From Sedimentibacter sp. MB31-C6 (lineage in GTDB: Bacteria > Bacillota > Clostridia > Tissierellales > Sedimentibacteraceae): a stretch of DNA of 64,000 bases. The notes below the pieces were generated by a model. That model made no database searches and was not told where the DNA came from. It was given only the letters and a program-made list of their open reading frames with translations. Location: positions 2,294,001 through 2,358,000 of the forward strand of contig NZ_CP142396.1 in the NCBI RefSeq assembly GCF_035934735.1, read 5' to 3'. How positions within the stretch are numbered: position 1 is the stretch's first letter; the number at the start of each line of letters is the position of its first letter. Of the stretch, positions 8,135 to 16,853 are shown in pieces. A program made the position numbers and the translations under genes.

Positions 8135-8163
8135 TTGTATCTGAGTAGTAATAATAATATAAT
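8135..8163 (+). promoter_or_regulatory. Probable sigma-A promoter of the LCP gene
   Basis: TTGTAT (8135-8140), 17 bp, then TATAAT (8158-8163), about 55 bases before the LCP start. Confidence 0.5.
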
Positions 8164-8217
8164 GGCATAATGATAATAATAAACATAAATAAAGAATAAT
8201 GAAGGAAGAGTATATAA

Positions 8218-9210
8218 ATGCAATATATGAAAAACTTACCCCCATGGTCTAATAAAATATATAAAATTGTTTTGTCAGTATTAATTATTATTTTGATAGG
8301 TTATTTATCTATGAATGCCAAGATAAATGAAGATAACCATTCAGGAGAAGCAGAAGCAATACCATCTTCTGAAAAATATTATGAGAAAGATAACGAAAAC
8401 AATGACAATGATGAAAGAAATAACGATATAGTTTGGGATGATGATGAAACTATATTTGAAAATAAAGATATTGTAAATATATTACTCATTGGACAAGATA
8501 AAAGATCAGGTGAAACTAGAGCAAGATCGGATTCTATGATTGTTGCATCTATCAATAAAAATAGTAAAACCATTAAATTAATATCTCTAATGAGAGATAT
8601 GTATGTTCAAATTCCAGGATATAGTGATAACAAATTAAATACTGCATATGCATTAGGTGGAAAAGATTTGCTAAATGAAACTATAGAAAAGAACTTTTCA
8701 ATCAGTATTGATGGAAATGTGGAAGTGGACTTTGAAGGTTTTACAAAAGTTGTTGATAAAATTGGTGGAGTTAAAATTGAATTAAATGAATCAGAAACAT
8801 ACTATTTAAATAAAACTAATAATTTAAACCTATCATCAGGTGAAAACCATCTAACAGGAGATGTAGCTCTACAATATTCTAGAATTAGATATATAGGAAA
8901 TGACGATTATGAAAGAACACAGCGACAAAGAAATGTGCTGGTAGCAGCGTTTAACAAATTAAAAGATTTGAATTTAAAGATTTTGATAGGTTTAGCAGAT
9001 GAAATTATTCCGTTAATATCAACTGATTTATCAACTACAGAAATTATAGCACTTATTACAAAAGCTATCCTTTGGGATGTGTCTAAAATTGAAACATATC
9101 GTATACCAGCCGATGGCGAATTCACAGTAACTTCAATTAATGGTATGTCAGTATTAGTACCTAAATTATCAGAAAATAGATTATTATTAAAAGAATACAT
9201 GGGATATTAA
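8218..9210 (+). CDS. LytR-CpsA-Psr (LCP) family wall-polymer ligase
   Basis: Membrane-anchored phosphotransferase of 330 residues that joins undecaprenyl-linked glycopolymers to peptidoglycan. One membrane segment (about residues 18-33) is followed by an acidic linker. The LCP domain has LLIGQDKRSGETRARSDSM, LISLMRDMYVQIPG, NKLNTAYALGG and YERTQRQRNV, which contains the conserved RQR. It is a plausible partner of the polysaccharide cluster that begins 1.4 kb downstream. Confidence 0.93.
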   Translation: MQYMKNLPPWSNKIYKIVLSVLIIILIGYLSMNAKINEDNHSGEAEAIPSSEKYYEKDNENNDNDERNNDIVWDDDETIFENKDIVNILLIGQDKRSGETRARSDSMIVASINKNSKTIKLISLMRDMYVQIPGYSDNKLNTAYALGGKDLLNETIEKNFSISIDGNVEVDFEGFTKVVDKIGGVKIELNESETYYLNKTNNLNLSSGENHLTGDVALQYSRIRYIGNDDYERTQRQRNVLVAAFNKLKDLNLKILIGLADEIIPLISTDLSTTEIIALITKAILWDVSKIETYRIPADGEFTVTSINGMSVLVPKLSENRLLLKEYMGY

Positions 9211-9246
9211 AAAAATGCACTGAATACTTTTTTAGTGCATTTTTTA
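9211..9246 (+). terminator. Rho-independent terminator after the LCP gene
   Basis: AAAAATGCACT (9211-9221) pairs with AGTGCATTTTT (9234-9244). The AATGCACT arms equal the outer arms of the family-1 palindrome with the GGGGA core missing, so this may be a decayed REP element. Confidence 0.8.
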
Positions 9247-9267
9247 GAGGGGATAATTATGCTAACA

Positions 9268-9321
9268 ATATGAATAACATTCGACAATGTTATTCATATA
9301 GAGTTAGGAACTTAATATAAT
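9268..9321 (+). promoter_or_regulatory. Perfect 14-bp palindrome overlapping a promoter before the TRAP gene
   Basis: ATATGAATAACATT (9268-9281), loop CGAC, then AATGTTATTCATAT (9286-9299) is perfectly symmetric. TATAAT lies at 9316-9321, and the -35 position (TTCATA, 9293-9298) falls inside the right arm. This arrangement suggests an operator. Confidence 0.6.
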
Positions 9322-9363
9322 GTATATAGGAGTAACTTAATCTTATATTTTTAAGGAGGAAAA

Positions 9364-10389
9364 GTGAAAAAGCTACCTATAATATTGATAATAGCATTAA
9401 TACTAACATCCTTGAGTGGTTGTGGAAGAAATTTTGCAATAGAGCCAGCGAAATCAACATCTGAACCAACTGAGCCAATTATATTAAAATTAGCATTTAA
9501 CCAAAACGAAGAACATCCTCAATACATAGCTATGAAAGCTTTTGGTGAGTCTCTATATGAAAAAACAAATGGAAAATATGCATTAGTAATTTTCCCAAAC
9601 GAACAATTAGGAAGTCAAGAAGAATCAATTGAAATGGTTCAATCAGGAACAATTGCTATGGCATTGGTTGTTGGTAGTTTATTGGAGAGCTTAAATCCTG
9701 ATTATTCTATATTCGATCTTCCTTACATATTTAAAAGTGCGGAGCATCAAAGAGATATAGTAAATGATCCTGAAATAGTTGGAGAACTATACGAGTCCAC
9801 AGCTGATAAAGGAATTATTACTCTTGCAGCTTTTCATGCTGGTATAAGAAATGTGTACACAGATGTAGGTCCCATTAGAAGACCTAGAGATTTAAATAAT
9901 CTTAAACTTCGTGTAATACCATCCGATACAAATTTAAGAGGTATGAGACTAATGGGTGGCACTGGTGTTGGTATGAGTCAAGGAGAAGTATATTCTGCAA
10001 TCCAAGAAGGCTTAATAGATGGTGCAGAAAATAATGAATTGATTTATTCAAGTTTAAATCATGTAGAAGTTGCACCGTATTATTCATATACTAAACATTT
10101 AATGCTTCCTGATTACTTGATTATAAATTCTGATTTGTGGAATGAGTTACCTGAAGATGTTAAACAAATTTTTAGAGAAGAATTAGAAATAGCTGTTGAT
10201 TATGAATATGATATATTTGCTGATGCTGTAGAAGCTGCTAAACAAGCTGCTGTTGAAGCAGGCGCAGAATTCAATGAAGTTGATATAGAAACTTTCCAAA
10301 GACAAATAACACCACTTACTGAAATTAAAATAACAACAGATGTAACGAAGGATATATATAATAGAATTAGAGCATGGAGAGGAAACTAA
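9364..10389 (+). CDS. TRAP transporter solute-binding lipoprotein (DctP family)
   Basis: A 341-residue extracytoplasmic binding protein with a lipobox (LTSLSGCG, so Cys at about residue 20). The DctP fold is shown by FPNEQLGSQEESIEMVQSG, FDLPYIFKS, LNNLKLRVIPS and the family motif GEVYSAIQEGLIDGAENN. GTG start behind AAGGAGG. These proteins deliver carboxylates or other organic acids to a DctQM permease, but no permease gene lies nearby, so it is an orphan. The ligand is unknown. Confidence 0.92.
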   Translation: MKKLPIILIIALILTSLSGCGRNFAIEPAKSTSEPTEPIILKLAFNQNEEHPQYIAMKAFGESLYEKTNGKYALVIFPNEQLGSQEESIEMVQSGTIAMALVVGSLLESLNPDYSIFDLPYIFKSAEHQRDIVNDPEIVGELYESTADKGIITLAAFHAGIRNVYTDVGPIRRPRDLNNLKLRVIPSDTNLRGMRLMGGTGVGMSQGEVYSAIQEGLIDGAENNELIYSSLNHVEVAPYYSYTKHLMLPDYLIINSDLWNELPEDVKQIFREELEIAVDYEYDIFADAVEAAKQAAVEAGAEFNEVDIETFQRQITPLTEIKITTDVTKDIYNRIRAWRGN

Positions 10390-10416
10390 TTCAAATCAAA
10401 CCTTACTTTGAATTAG
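10386..10416 (+). terminator. Hairpin after the TRAP gene
   Basis: CTAATTCAAA (10386-10395) pairs with TTTGAATTAG (10407-10416). There is little T-run, so it may be a weak terminator or an mRNA 3' stabiliser. Confidence 0.5.
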
Positions 10417-10494
10417 TTAAATTACGTATACTATATATATGTAATAATATGTAGAAACATAAAAATCTTACTAGAATATAAATTCAATTTCTGA

Positions 10495-10524
10495 TTGCAT
10501 ATAACATACATAGCGTGTTATAAT
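10495..10524 (+). promoter_or_regulatory. Probable promoter of the polysaccharide cluster
   Basis: TTGCAT (10495-10500), 18-bp spacer, TATAAT (10519-10524), about 65 bases before the first gene. The genes that follow are closely packed up to about 28.3 kb. Confidence 0.6.
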
Positions 10525-10588
10525 ATATAAGCATAATTTACAACGACAAAAAATAACAATTATTTATTAATACGTGGGGGACATAAAA

Positions 10589-12430
10589 GTGAAATCCAAA
10601 AAAGAAAAAAGAACAAAAGAACCTATAACTATAGATTATGAAAATAAAAAACTATCTACAATTTATTTTTTGCCACTATTATTATTAGTAGGATTTGTAC
10701 CATTAATAGTCTACGCTAAACTTATAGACCTCTCAGGTACAACTCAAGCTTTATATTGGACAGGCCAACAGCAGTATTTAGATTTCTTCAGTTATTGGAA
10801 ATCACGTTGGGTAATAGTCCTAACAGCAATAGCCCTTTTAACTTATATTATACTATATAAACAAAAGAAATTACCCTTCAAAAATTTGAAGCAATATTAC
10901 ATTCCACTAGGAATTTACGCACTATTTGTTATTGTTTCAACTATATTTGCAATAGATACTCAAACAGCTCTATGGGGCTTTGTAGATATGTATCAAGGTA
11001 TGTTTGTATTACTCAGTTACGTGACCATCACATTCCTAACTATTAACTTTGTAAATAATGAAAGGGATGTGAATTTGTTTGTCAAAGCATTTTTATTCCT
11101 TATGATAGCAGAAGGAATATTAGGTATATCTCAATACTTTGGGTTTGACATCTTACAGACAGGATTTGGCAATAAACTTATATTGCCAGGTTATTTAGTA
11201 GTTGAAGATTTGTCATTCTCATTTGGACCAAAGACAATATATGGTACGCTGTTCAATACAAACTTTGTAGGTAGCTTTGCTACACTAATGTTGCCGCTAT
11301 CAATATCTTTTTTACTAGGCTCAAAGACCGAAAAACAAAGAATAATATCTGGACTAGCTGTAGTACTGATGATATTCACATGGATTGGTTGTAATTCCAG
11401 AGCAGGATATCTAGGAGTTGCAGTATCAGCTGTATTTGCACTATGGTTGTTTAGAAAAGTAATTTTTAAAAATTGGAAAGTTTCAGTTGGTTTAGTTGGA
11501 GTAATCATTGTACTTTTAATAGGATTAAATAGCTTTTCAGGTGGAGCGTTGGTTAATAGATTGAAGACGTTTAATGTTGCGGAACAAATAGAAAATATAA
11601 AGGCTCAAAATGAGAAAGCTTTAAAATTTGAAGATATTACTTTAGGTAAAGATTCATTTTCTATAAAAACAAACTTAGAAACGTTGAATTTTAAATTAGA
11701 TAATGATAAATTGTATTTTTTAGATGAAAGTAACAATGAATTAGAAATATCACAAAAAAGAAATGAAATAAAAATTAATGACAATAGGTACAGATACTAT
11801 AAAATCACAATTCCTGAAAATTACCCTGGTGTTACAGTTGCAATAAACTGGCATACAATAAATTTCTATATTTCAGAAGATGGAGTCAAAGTATTAGGTA
11901 GTGGAGGAAGATTAACAGAACCGGTTATAGCAGAAGAATTTGAACCATTAGATGGTTTGGAAGGATTTATGTCTGGAAGAGGATATATTTGGAGTCGTAC
12001 AATTCCAATGTTTTCACGTTACTTTGTAAAGGGATCTGGCTCAGATAACTATCCAATGGCTTTTCCTCAAGATGATTTTGTTGCAAAATTAAATACAAGT
12101 TATAACACTAATGCTAATTTAGTTGTAGATAAACCACATAATATGTATCTGCAAATAGCAATAAATACTGGTGTAGTTTCGCTAATTGCATTACTAGCAG
12201 TATGGATACTATATATTATTAATAGCTTAAAATTGTATAGCAAAGTTACTTTTGATTCATTAGAGAAATTTATAGGAGCATCATGTTTCGTTAGTGTAAT
12301 AGGATACTTAATAGCAGGTATATTCAATGACCATATTGTATCAGTATCTCCTTTGTTTTGGATAATATTAGGAATTGGAATAAGTATAAATATGAGATTG
12401 CATAAGAAAATAGTTCAAAATGAAAATTAA
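10589..12430 (+). CDS. O-antigen ligase/polymerase-like membrane protein (Wzy_C domain)
   Basis: About 613 residues with roughly 12 hydrophobic segments. The core WIGCNSRAGYLGVAVSAVFALWL matches the Wzy_C/WaaL family, and a large extracytoplasmic domain (about residues 340-500) ends with SGRGYIWSRTIPMF and DKPHNMYLQIAINTG, the conserved ligase region. It would polymerise or transfer lipid-linked glycans outside the membrane. GTG at 10589 is preferred to 10574 because the only Shine-Dalgarno-like run, GGGGG at 10576-10580, overlaps the earlier codon. Confidence 0.82.
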   Translation: MKSKKEKRTKEPITIDYENKKLSTIYFLPLLLLVGFVPLIVYAKLIDLSGTTQALYWTGQQQYLDFFSYWKSRWVIVLTAIALLTYIILYKQKKLPFKNLKQYYIPLGIYALFVIVSTIFAIDTQTALWGFVDMYQGMFVLLSYVTITFLTINFVNNERDVNLFVKAFLFLMIAEGILGISQYFGFDILQTGFGNKLILPGYLVVEDLSFSFGPKTIYGTLFNTNFVGSFATLMLPLSISFLLGSKTEKQRIISGLAVVLMIFTWIGCNSRAGYLGVAVSAVFALWLFRKVIFKNWKVSVGLVGVIIVLLIGLNSFSGGALVNRLKTFNVAEQIENIKAQNEKALKFEDITLGKDSFSIKTNLETLNFKLDNDKLYFLDESNNELEISQKRNEIKINDNRYRYYKITIPENYPGVTVAINWHTINFYISEDGVKVLGSGGRLTEPVIAEEFEPLDGLEGFMSGRGYIWSRTIPMFSRYFVKGSGSDNYPMAFPQDDFVAKLNTSYNTNANLVVDKPHNMYLQIAINTGVVSLIALLAVWILYIINSLKLYSKVTFDSLEKFIGASCFVSVIGYLIAGIFNDHIVSVSPLFWIILGIGISINMRLHKKIVQNEN

Positions 12431-12449
12431 TTTTTAGTAAGGATATAAC

Positions 12450-14330
12450 ATGTCAAGAATATATAAAGGTTTATATAATATATTAAATAAATATCGTAAA
12501 TTAATACTAGTGCTTATAGATACGTGTATAGCTATATTTTCATATTTGATGCCCTATGTTGTAAGTGGTATACATCCAGTTAAAATAGAATTCTTTAAGG
12601 AACAATTTCTTATTTTTACAGTGATTTATATTGGAACATTTTTAGTTATGGGTGTTTACAAAAACATGTGGCGTTATGCTGGCATTGAAGATATATATCA
12701 TTGCTTAAAAGCATCAGTTGTAGGTAATGTACTGTTTATTATAGTAACACTACTATTTAAAATACCAGTTAGATATTATGTATATCCTGTTGTATTTCCT
12801 GTGTCAAGTTTTTGTACTATGGCAATTAGAATAGTTTATAGAGCTATACTAATAATCGGAGATAAAAACACTAAAAAACTCAGTCATTATACTAATATTA
12901 TGATAGTCGGTGCAGGACAGGCAACAGTAGCCATATTAAATGAAATAAGTAGAAATAATCCTAACAATTATTTAGTGAAGTGTATAGTAGATGATGATAA
13001 TAGCAAGGTAGGTAGAACTATTAATTCAATACCAGTTATATCAACTACAGATAAAATACCTCATATGGTTAAAAAATATGATATAGAAGAAATCATACTT
13101 TCGATACCATCTTTAGATAAAGATAGTAAAAAACGAATATTAGATATATGTGCAGATACTAAGTGTAAACTCAAAATTTTACCTGAGGTATATAGTTTAC
13201 TAACAAATGATAATAACTTCATGGATAAAATTAGAGATGTTCAAGTAGATGACCTCCTTGGCAGGGACCCAATATCTCTTGACTGTACATTGACTAAAGA
13301 GTATATTCAAGGTAAAACAGTACTTGTAACAGGTGGTGGAGGCTCTATTGGTTCTGAATTGTGCAGACAAATATCTTCATATTATCCAAAATCACTAATC
13401 ATACTAGATATATATGAGAACAATGCTTATGATATACAACAAGAATTAATACGAACTTATGGCGATGAATTGAATATGGAAGTAGAAATAGCTTCCGTAA
13501 GAGATAAAAATAAATTAGATAAAATCTTCGCATCAGAAAATATAGATATAGTATTTCATGCAGCGGCACATAAACATGTTCCTCTAATGGAAAAAAATCC
13601 AGAAGAAGCAATTAAAAACAATGTCATTGGAACATACAATGTGGTACAATCAGCACATGAATATAAAGTAGATAAATTCGTTCTTATTTCAACTGACAAA
13701 GCTGTTAATCCAACAAATGTTATGGGAGCAACAAAAAGAATAGCAGAAATGATTATACAGTCGTACAACAAACATAGCGAAACAGATTTTGTAGCAGTTA
13801 GATTCGGCAATGTTTTAGGTAGCAATGGCTCAGTAATTCCATTATTCAAGGAGCAAATAAAAGAAGGTGGACCTGTTACAGTAACTCATGAAAAAATAAC
13901 AAGATATTTCATGACTATACCTGAAGCAGTTCAATTAGTCCTTAGAGCTTCATCAATGGCTAACGGTGGAGAAATATTTGTACTAGATATGGGAGACCCA
14001 GTTAAAATAAAAGACTTAGCATATAATTTAATCAAACTTTCTGGTTTAGAGCCAGAAGTAGATATTGAGATAGAATATACAGGTCTCAGACCTGGAGAAA
14101 AACTTTACGAAGAATTATTAATAAGCCAAGATAAAAATCAAATTAAAACAAATTTGGATAAAATATTCATAGAAAGACCTACAGAATTCGATGAAAATGA
14201 ACTATTTGAACTAATAAAACAACTAGAACAAGCAGCACACAACGCAGACATCGAATCAATACTAACACTAATAGAAAAACTAGTACCAACATACAAAAGA
14301 ACAACAAACGTACAGCACGAATGCCTGTAA
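12450..14330 (+). CDS. pglF: UDP-GlcNAc 4,6-dehydratase-type membrane SDR (PglF/CapD/WbpM family)
   Basis: A 626-residue protein. Four membrane helices (about residues 15-135) precede a Rossmann-like CoA-binding region (NIMIVGAGQAT) and a C-terminal short-chain dehydrogenase domain with TGGGGSIGSELCRQ, AAAHKHVPLME and the active-site segment STDKAVNPTNVMGATKR. It makes UDP-4-keto-6-deoxy-GlcNAc, the first step to bacillosamine-type sugars. The aminotransferase and PglC-type transferase downstream fit that pathway. The last ~40 codons are unusually rich in A and C compared with the rest of the gene. Confidence 0.87.
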   Translation: MSRIYKGLYNILNKYRKLILVLIDTCIAIFSYLMPYVVSGIHPVKIEFFKEQFLIFTVIYIGTFLVMGVYKNMWRYAGIEDIYHCLKASVVGNVLFIIVTLLFKIPVRYYVYPVVFPVSSFCTMAIRIVYRAILIIGDKNTKKLSHYTNIMIVGAGQATVAILNEISRNNPNNYLVKCIVDDDNSKVGRTINSIPVISTTDKIPHMVKKYDIEEIILSIPSLDKDSKKRILDICADTKCKLKILPEVYSLLTNDNNFMDKIRDVQVDDLLGRDPISLDCTLTKEYIQGKTVLVTGGGGSIGSELCRQISSYYPKSLIILDIYENNAYDIQQELIRTYGDELNMEVEIASVRDKNKLDKIFASENIDIVFHAAAHKHVPLMEKNPEEAIKNNVIGTYNVVQSAHEYKVDKFVLISTDKAVNPTNVMGATKRIAEMIIQSYNKHSETDFVAVRFGNVLGSNGSVIPLFKEQIKEGGPVTVTHEKITRYFMTIPEAVQLVLRASSMANGGEIFVLDMGDPVKIKDLAYNLIKLSGLEPEVDIEIEYTGLRPGEKLYEELLISQDKNQIKTNLDKIFIERPTEFDENELFELIKQLEQAAHNADIESILTLIEKLVPTYKRTTNVQHECL

Positions 14331-14342
14331 CTGTAACACAAA

Positions 14343-14544
14343 CGTACGGAACGCATTCCATGCGTACCGCCCCCACGAATAACATGGAACTGAAACAACA
14401 ACGTAGGGGACGCATTGCATGCGTACCGTTCCCACGACGCACATAAATGAATTGAACGCAAACGTAGGGGACGCATTGTATGCGTACCGTAACCACAACG
14501 ACTGACCCAAACTAAAACGTACGGAACGCATTCCATGCGTCCCG
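14343..14544. repeat. Array of four family-2 palindromes between pglF-like and pglE-like genes
   Basis: 27-bp units at 14343, 14402, 14463 and 14518, spaced 55-61 bp, each with arms like GGACGCAT and ATGCGTACC or GGAACGCAT and ATGCGTCC. They fill the intergenic space of a co-transcribed gene pair, so the mRNA would carry four hairpins there. The spacers are not conserved enough for a CRISPR array, and each unit is itself palindromic. Confidence 0.9.
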
Positions 14545-14565
14545 CAAGAAAGGACCGACACCAAA

Positions 14566-15678
14566 ATGCCAAAAAAAATATACCTATCATCCCCACATAT
14601 GTCCGACGAAGGCTACGAAATGCAATACATCCAACAAGCCTTCGACACAAATTGGATAGCACCACTAGGTGCCAACGTAGACGGTTTCGAAAACGAACTA
14701 TCACAAAAAATAGGCTCAAAACACGCAGCTGCATTGTCATCTGGTACAGCGGCAATCCATATGGCCCTAAAAGCAATAGGCGTTGAAAAAGGTGACATAG
14801 TATTTTGTCCGACACTTACTTTTTCAGCAACAGCCAATCCAATTATTTATCAGGATGCTACACCAGTTTTTATAGATAGTAATTATGAAACATGGAATAT
14901 GGACCCTGAGTTATTAGAAGCTGCTTTTGAAAAATATCCTAACGTTAAAGCTATTTTAGTAGTTCATCTTTACGGCCTTTCAGCTGACATGGATAAAATA
15001 GTTGAAATTTGTAAAAAACATAATGTACCACTTATCGAAGATGCAGCAGAAAGTCTAGGTACAACATATAAAGGTAAACATACAGGAACTTTTGGTGACT
15101 ATGGTATATTTTCATTTAATGGTAATAAAATTATAACTACTTCAGGTGGAGGAATGTTAGTTTCAGATAATGAAGAAAGAATAGCTAAGGTGAGATTTTG
15201 GTCTACACAGTCTAGAGACAAAGCTAGACATTATCAACATAGCGAAATTGGTTATAACTATAGAATGAGTAATATTGTAGCTGGAATTGGTAGAGGACAG
15301 CTTAAAGTATTAGATCAGAGAGTTGCGAAGAAAAAATATATATTTGACTTTTATGAGAGAGAATTAGGAAATCTTGAAGGTGTAGAATTCATGCCTATTA
15401 ATGAATGGAATAAACCAAATTGCTGGCTAAGTTGTATGACCGTTACTGGTAGAGTTAAACCACTTGGCATAATGGAAGCTCTTGAGAATGAAAACATTGA
15501 ATCAAGACCAATTTGGAAACCAATGCATTTGCAGCCATTCTTTGCGGAGTATGATTTCATTGGAGAAGGTATATCTGAAAGGATATTTGAAAATGGTGTA
15601 TGTTTACCATCTGATACGAAGATGACTGATGAAGAAATTGAGAGGATATGTAAAATAATAAAATTATTATGGAAATAG
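14566..15678 (+). CDS. pglE: DegT/DnrJ/EryC1-family sugar aminotransferase (PglE-like)
   Basis: A 370-residue PLP enzyme that would convert the 4-keto sugar made by the preceding dehydratase into a 4-amino sugar. The family patterns SSGTAAIHMALKA, FCPTLTFSATANPI, LIEDAAESLGTTYKG and the PLP-lysine region FSFNGNKIITTSGGG are present. AAAGGA precedes the start. The first ~60 codons share the A/C-rich composition of the upstream gene end and repeat array, unlike the rest of the gene. Confidence 0.88.
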   Translation: MPKKIYLSSPHMSDEGYEMQYIQQAFDTNWIAPLGANVDGFENELSQKIGSKHAAALSSGTAAIHMALKAIGVEKGDIVFCPTLTFSATANPIIYQDATPVFIDSNYETWNMDPELLEAAFEKYPNVKAILVVHLYGLSADMDKIVEICKKHNVPLIEDAAESLGTTYKGKHTGTFGDYGIFSFNGNKIITTSGGGMLVSDNEERIAKVRFWSTQSRDKARHYQHSEIGYNYRMSNIVAGIGRGQLKVLDQRVAKKKYIFDFYERELGNLEGVEFMPINEWNKPNCWLSCMTVTGRVKPLGIMEALENENIESRPIWKPMHLQPFFAEYDFIGEGISERIFENGVCLPSDTKMTDEEIERICKIIKLLWK

Positions 15679-15679
15679 A

Positions 15680-16327
15680 ATGGATGATGTTATTTTGAGA
15701 AATGTAAATTTATTTATAAAAAGGTTGATAGACTTCTTTGGAAGTTTAATTGGCGCAATTATCATATTACCAATCCTTATAATAATTGCATTATTTATTA
15801 AGTTAACATCTAAGGGTCCTGTTTTTTTTAAACAAGAACGCTTAGGGAAAAATGGTAAAAAATTTAAGATACTTAAGTTTAGAACAATGGTTGTGAATGC
15901 TGAGAAGATTGGTGATGGATTATTCGTTAAGACCGAGCAGGACAATCGAATCACTAAAATTGGGAAAATATTAAGAGCAACTAGTTTAGACGAGCTTCCT
16001 CAACTCTGGAATGTAATAGTTGGTGATATGAGCTTGGTAGGACCGAGACCACCAGTACCACACCACCCATATAAGTATGATGATTACACAGAGCTCCAGA
16101 GAAAGCGATTTGAGATGAAGCCTGGTATGACAGGATTAACACAAGTAACGGTAAGAAATTCTGTTACATGGGAAGAAAGGATTCCTGTTGATGTTAAGTA
16201 TGTAGAAACATTTAACGTTTGGGTTGATATTAAAATACTTATTAAGACAATACAGAAAATATTTGTTAGAGAGGATATATATACACATCCTGAACAAAAA
16301 GATTCAAAGTCTACTTACATGAGTTGA
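15680..16327 (+). CDS. pglC: Undecaprenyl-phosphate sugar phosphotransferase (PglC-like)
   Basis: Initiating sugar-phosphate transferase of 215 residues. One N-terminal membrane helix (about 17-37, GSLIGAIIILPILII) is followed by the catalytic core GPVFFKQERLGKNGK, FKILKFRTM, ATSLDELPQLWNVIVGDMSLVGPRPP. It attaches the first sugar, probably a bacillosamine derivative, to undecaprenyl phosphate at the inner membrane face. It starts 2 bases after the aminotransferase gene. Confidence 0.9.
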   Translation: MDDVILRNVNLFIKRLIDFFGSLIGAIIILPILIIIALFIKLTSKGPVFFKQERLGKNGKKFKILKFRTMVVNAEKIGDGLFVKTEQDNRITKIGKILRATSLDELPQLWNVIVGDMSLVGPRPPVPHHPYKYDDYTELQRKRFEMKPGMTGLTQVTVRNSVTWEERIPVDVKYVETFNVWVDIKILIKTIQKIFVREDIYTHPEQKDSKSTYMS

Positions 16328-16336
16328 GGTTAAAAT

Positions 16337-16852
16337 ATGGAAATCATGATAAGAAAATTTCAAGAAGAAGATATTCCTTATAAAGTTAAATGGATTAATG
16401 ATGAAGAAAATAATAAGTTTCTTCATTATGACTTACCACTTAGAAAAGATAAAACATTATTATGGTTTAATTCTATTAAAGATAGAAAAGACAGGGCCGA
16501 TTATACGATTATTTTAAATGATGAGCCAGCAGGACTTATTGGTCTTCTTAATATAGATAATAAGAACAGAAAAGCCGAATATTATATCACGCTTGGCACT
16601 GCAAAATACAAAGGTAAAGGGGTTGCAACTATAGCATCTGATCTGTTGATTAAGGAAAGTTTTAATATTTATAAGCTTAATAAAATTTACCTTTACACAG
16701 AAGTAGAAAATTTGCATGCTCAAAAGCTATTTGAAAGAATAGGTTTCATTAAAGAAGGGCTACTAAAAGAAGATCTTATTCAAGAAGGAAGAAAAATTGA
16801 TAGATTCCTTTATGTATTATTTATTGAAGAATATCTCAATAAGGTGAATTAG
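16337..16852 (+). CDS. GNAT-family N-acetyltransferase
   Basis: 171 residues with the acetyl-CoA binding pattern of GNAT enzymes (YYITLGTAKYKGKGVATIASDLL) and ENLHAQKLFERIGFIKEG. In this position it could acetylate the 4-amino sugar made by the PglF/PglE pair, the role PglD fills in Campylobacter, or modify an attached amino acid. The substrate is inferred from context. Confidence 0.82.
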   Translation: MEIMIRKFQEEDIPYKVKWINDEENNKFLHYDLPLRKDKTLLWFNSIKDRKDRADYTIILNDEPAGLIGLLNIDNKNRKAEYYITLGTAKYKGKGVATIASDLLIKESFNIYKLNKIYLYTEVENLHAQKLFERIGFIKEGLLKEDLIQEGRKIDRFLYVLFIEEYLNKVN

Positions 16853-16853
16853 A

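Noticed and set aside
14343-14544. Possible CRISPR array
   Set aside because: Units are themselves palindromic, spacers are 28-35 bp but AT/C-skewed intergenic DNA, only four units exist, the units vary, and no cas genes are nearby.
14138-14815. Long open frame of about 225 codons on the minus strand across the palindrome array, plus overlapping shorter ones
   Set aside because: It runs antisense through the ends of two clear genes and repeatedly translates the palindromes; composition is Arg/Cys/Val-rich and unlike a real protein. The open frame is a by-product of the A/C-rich strand skew.
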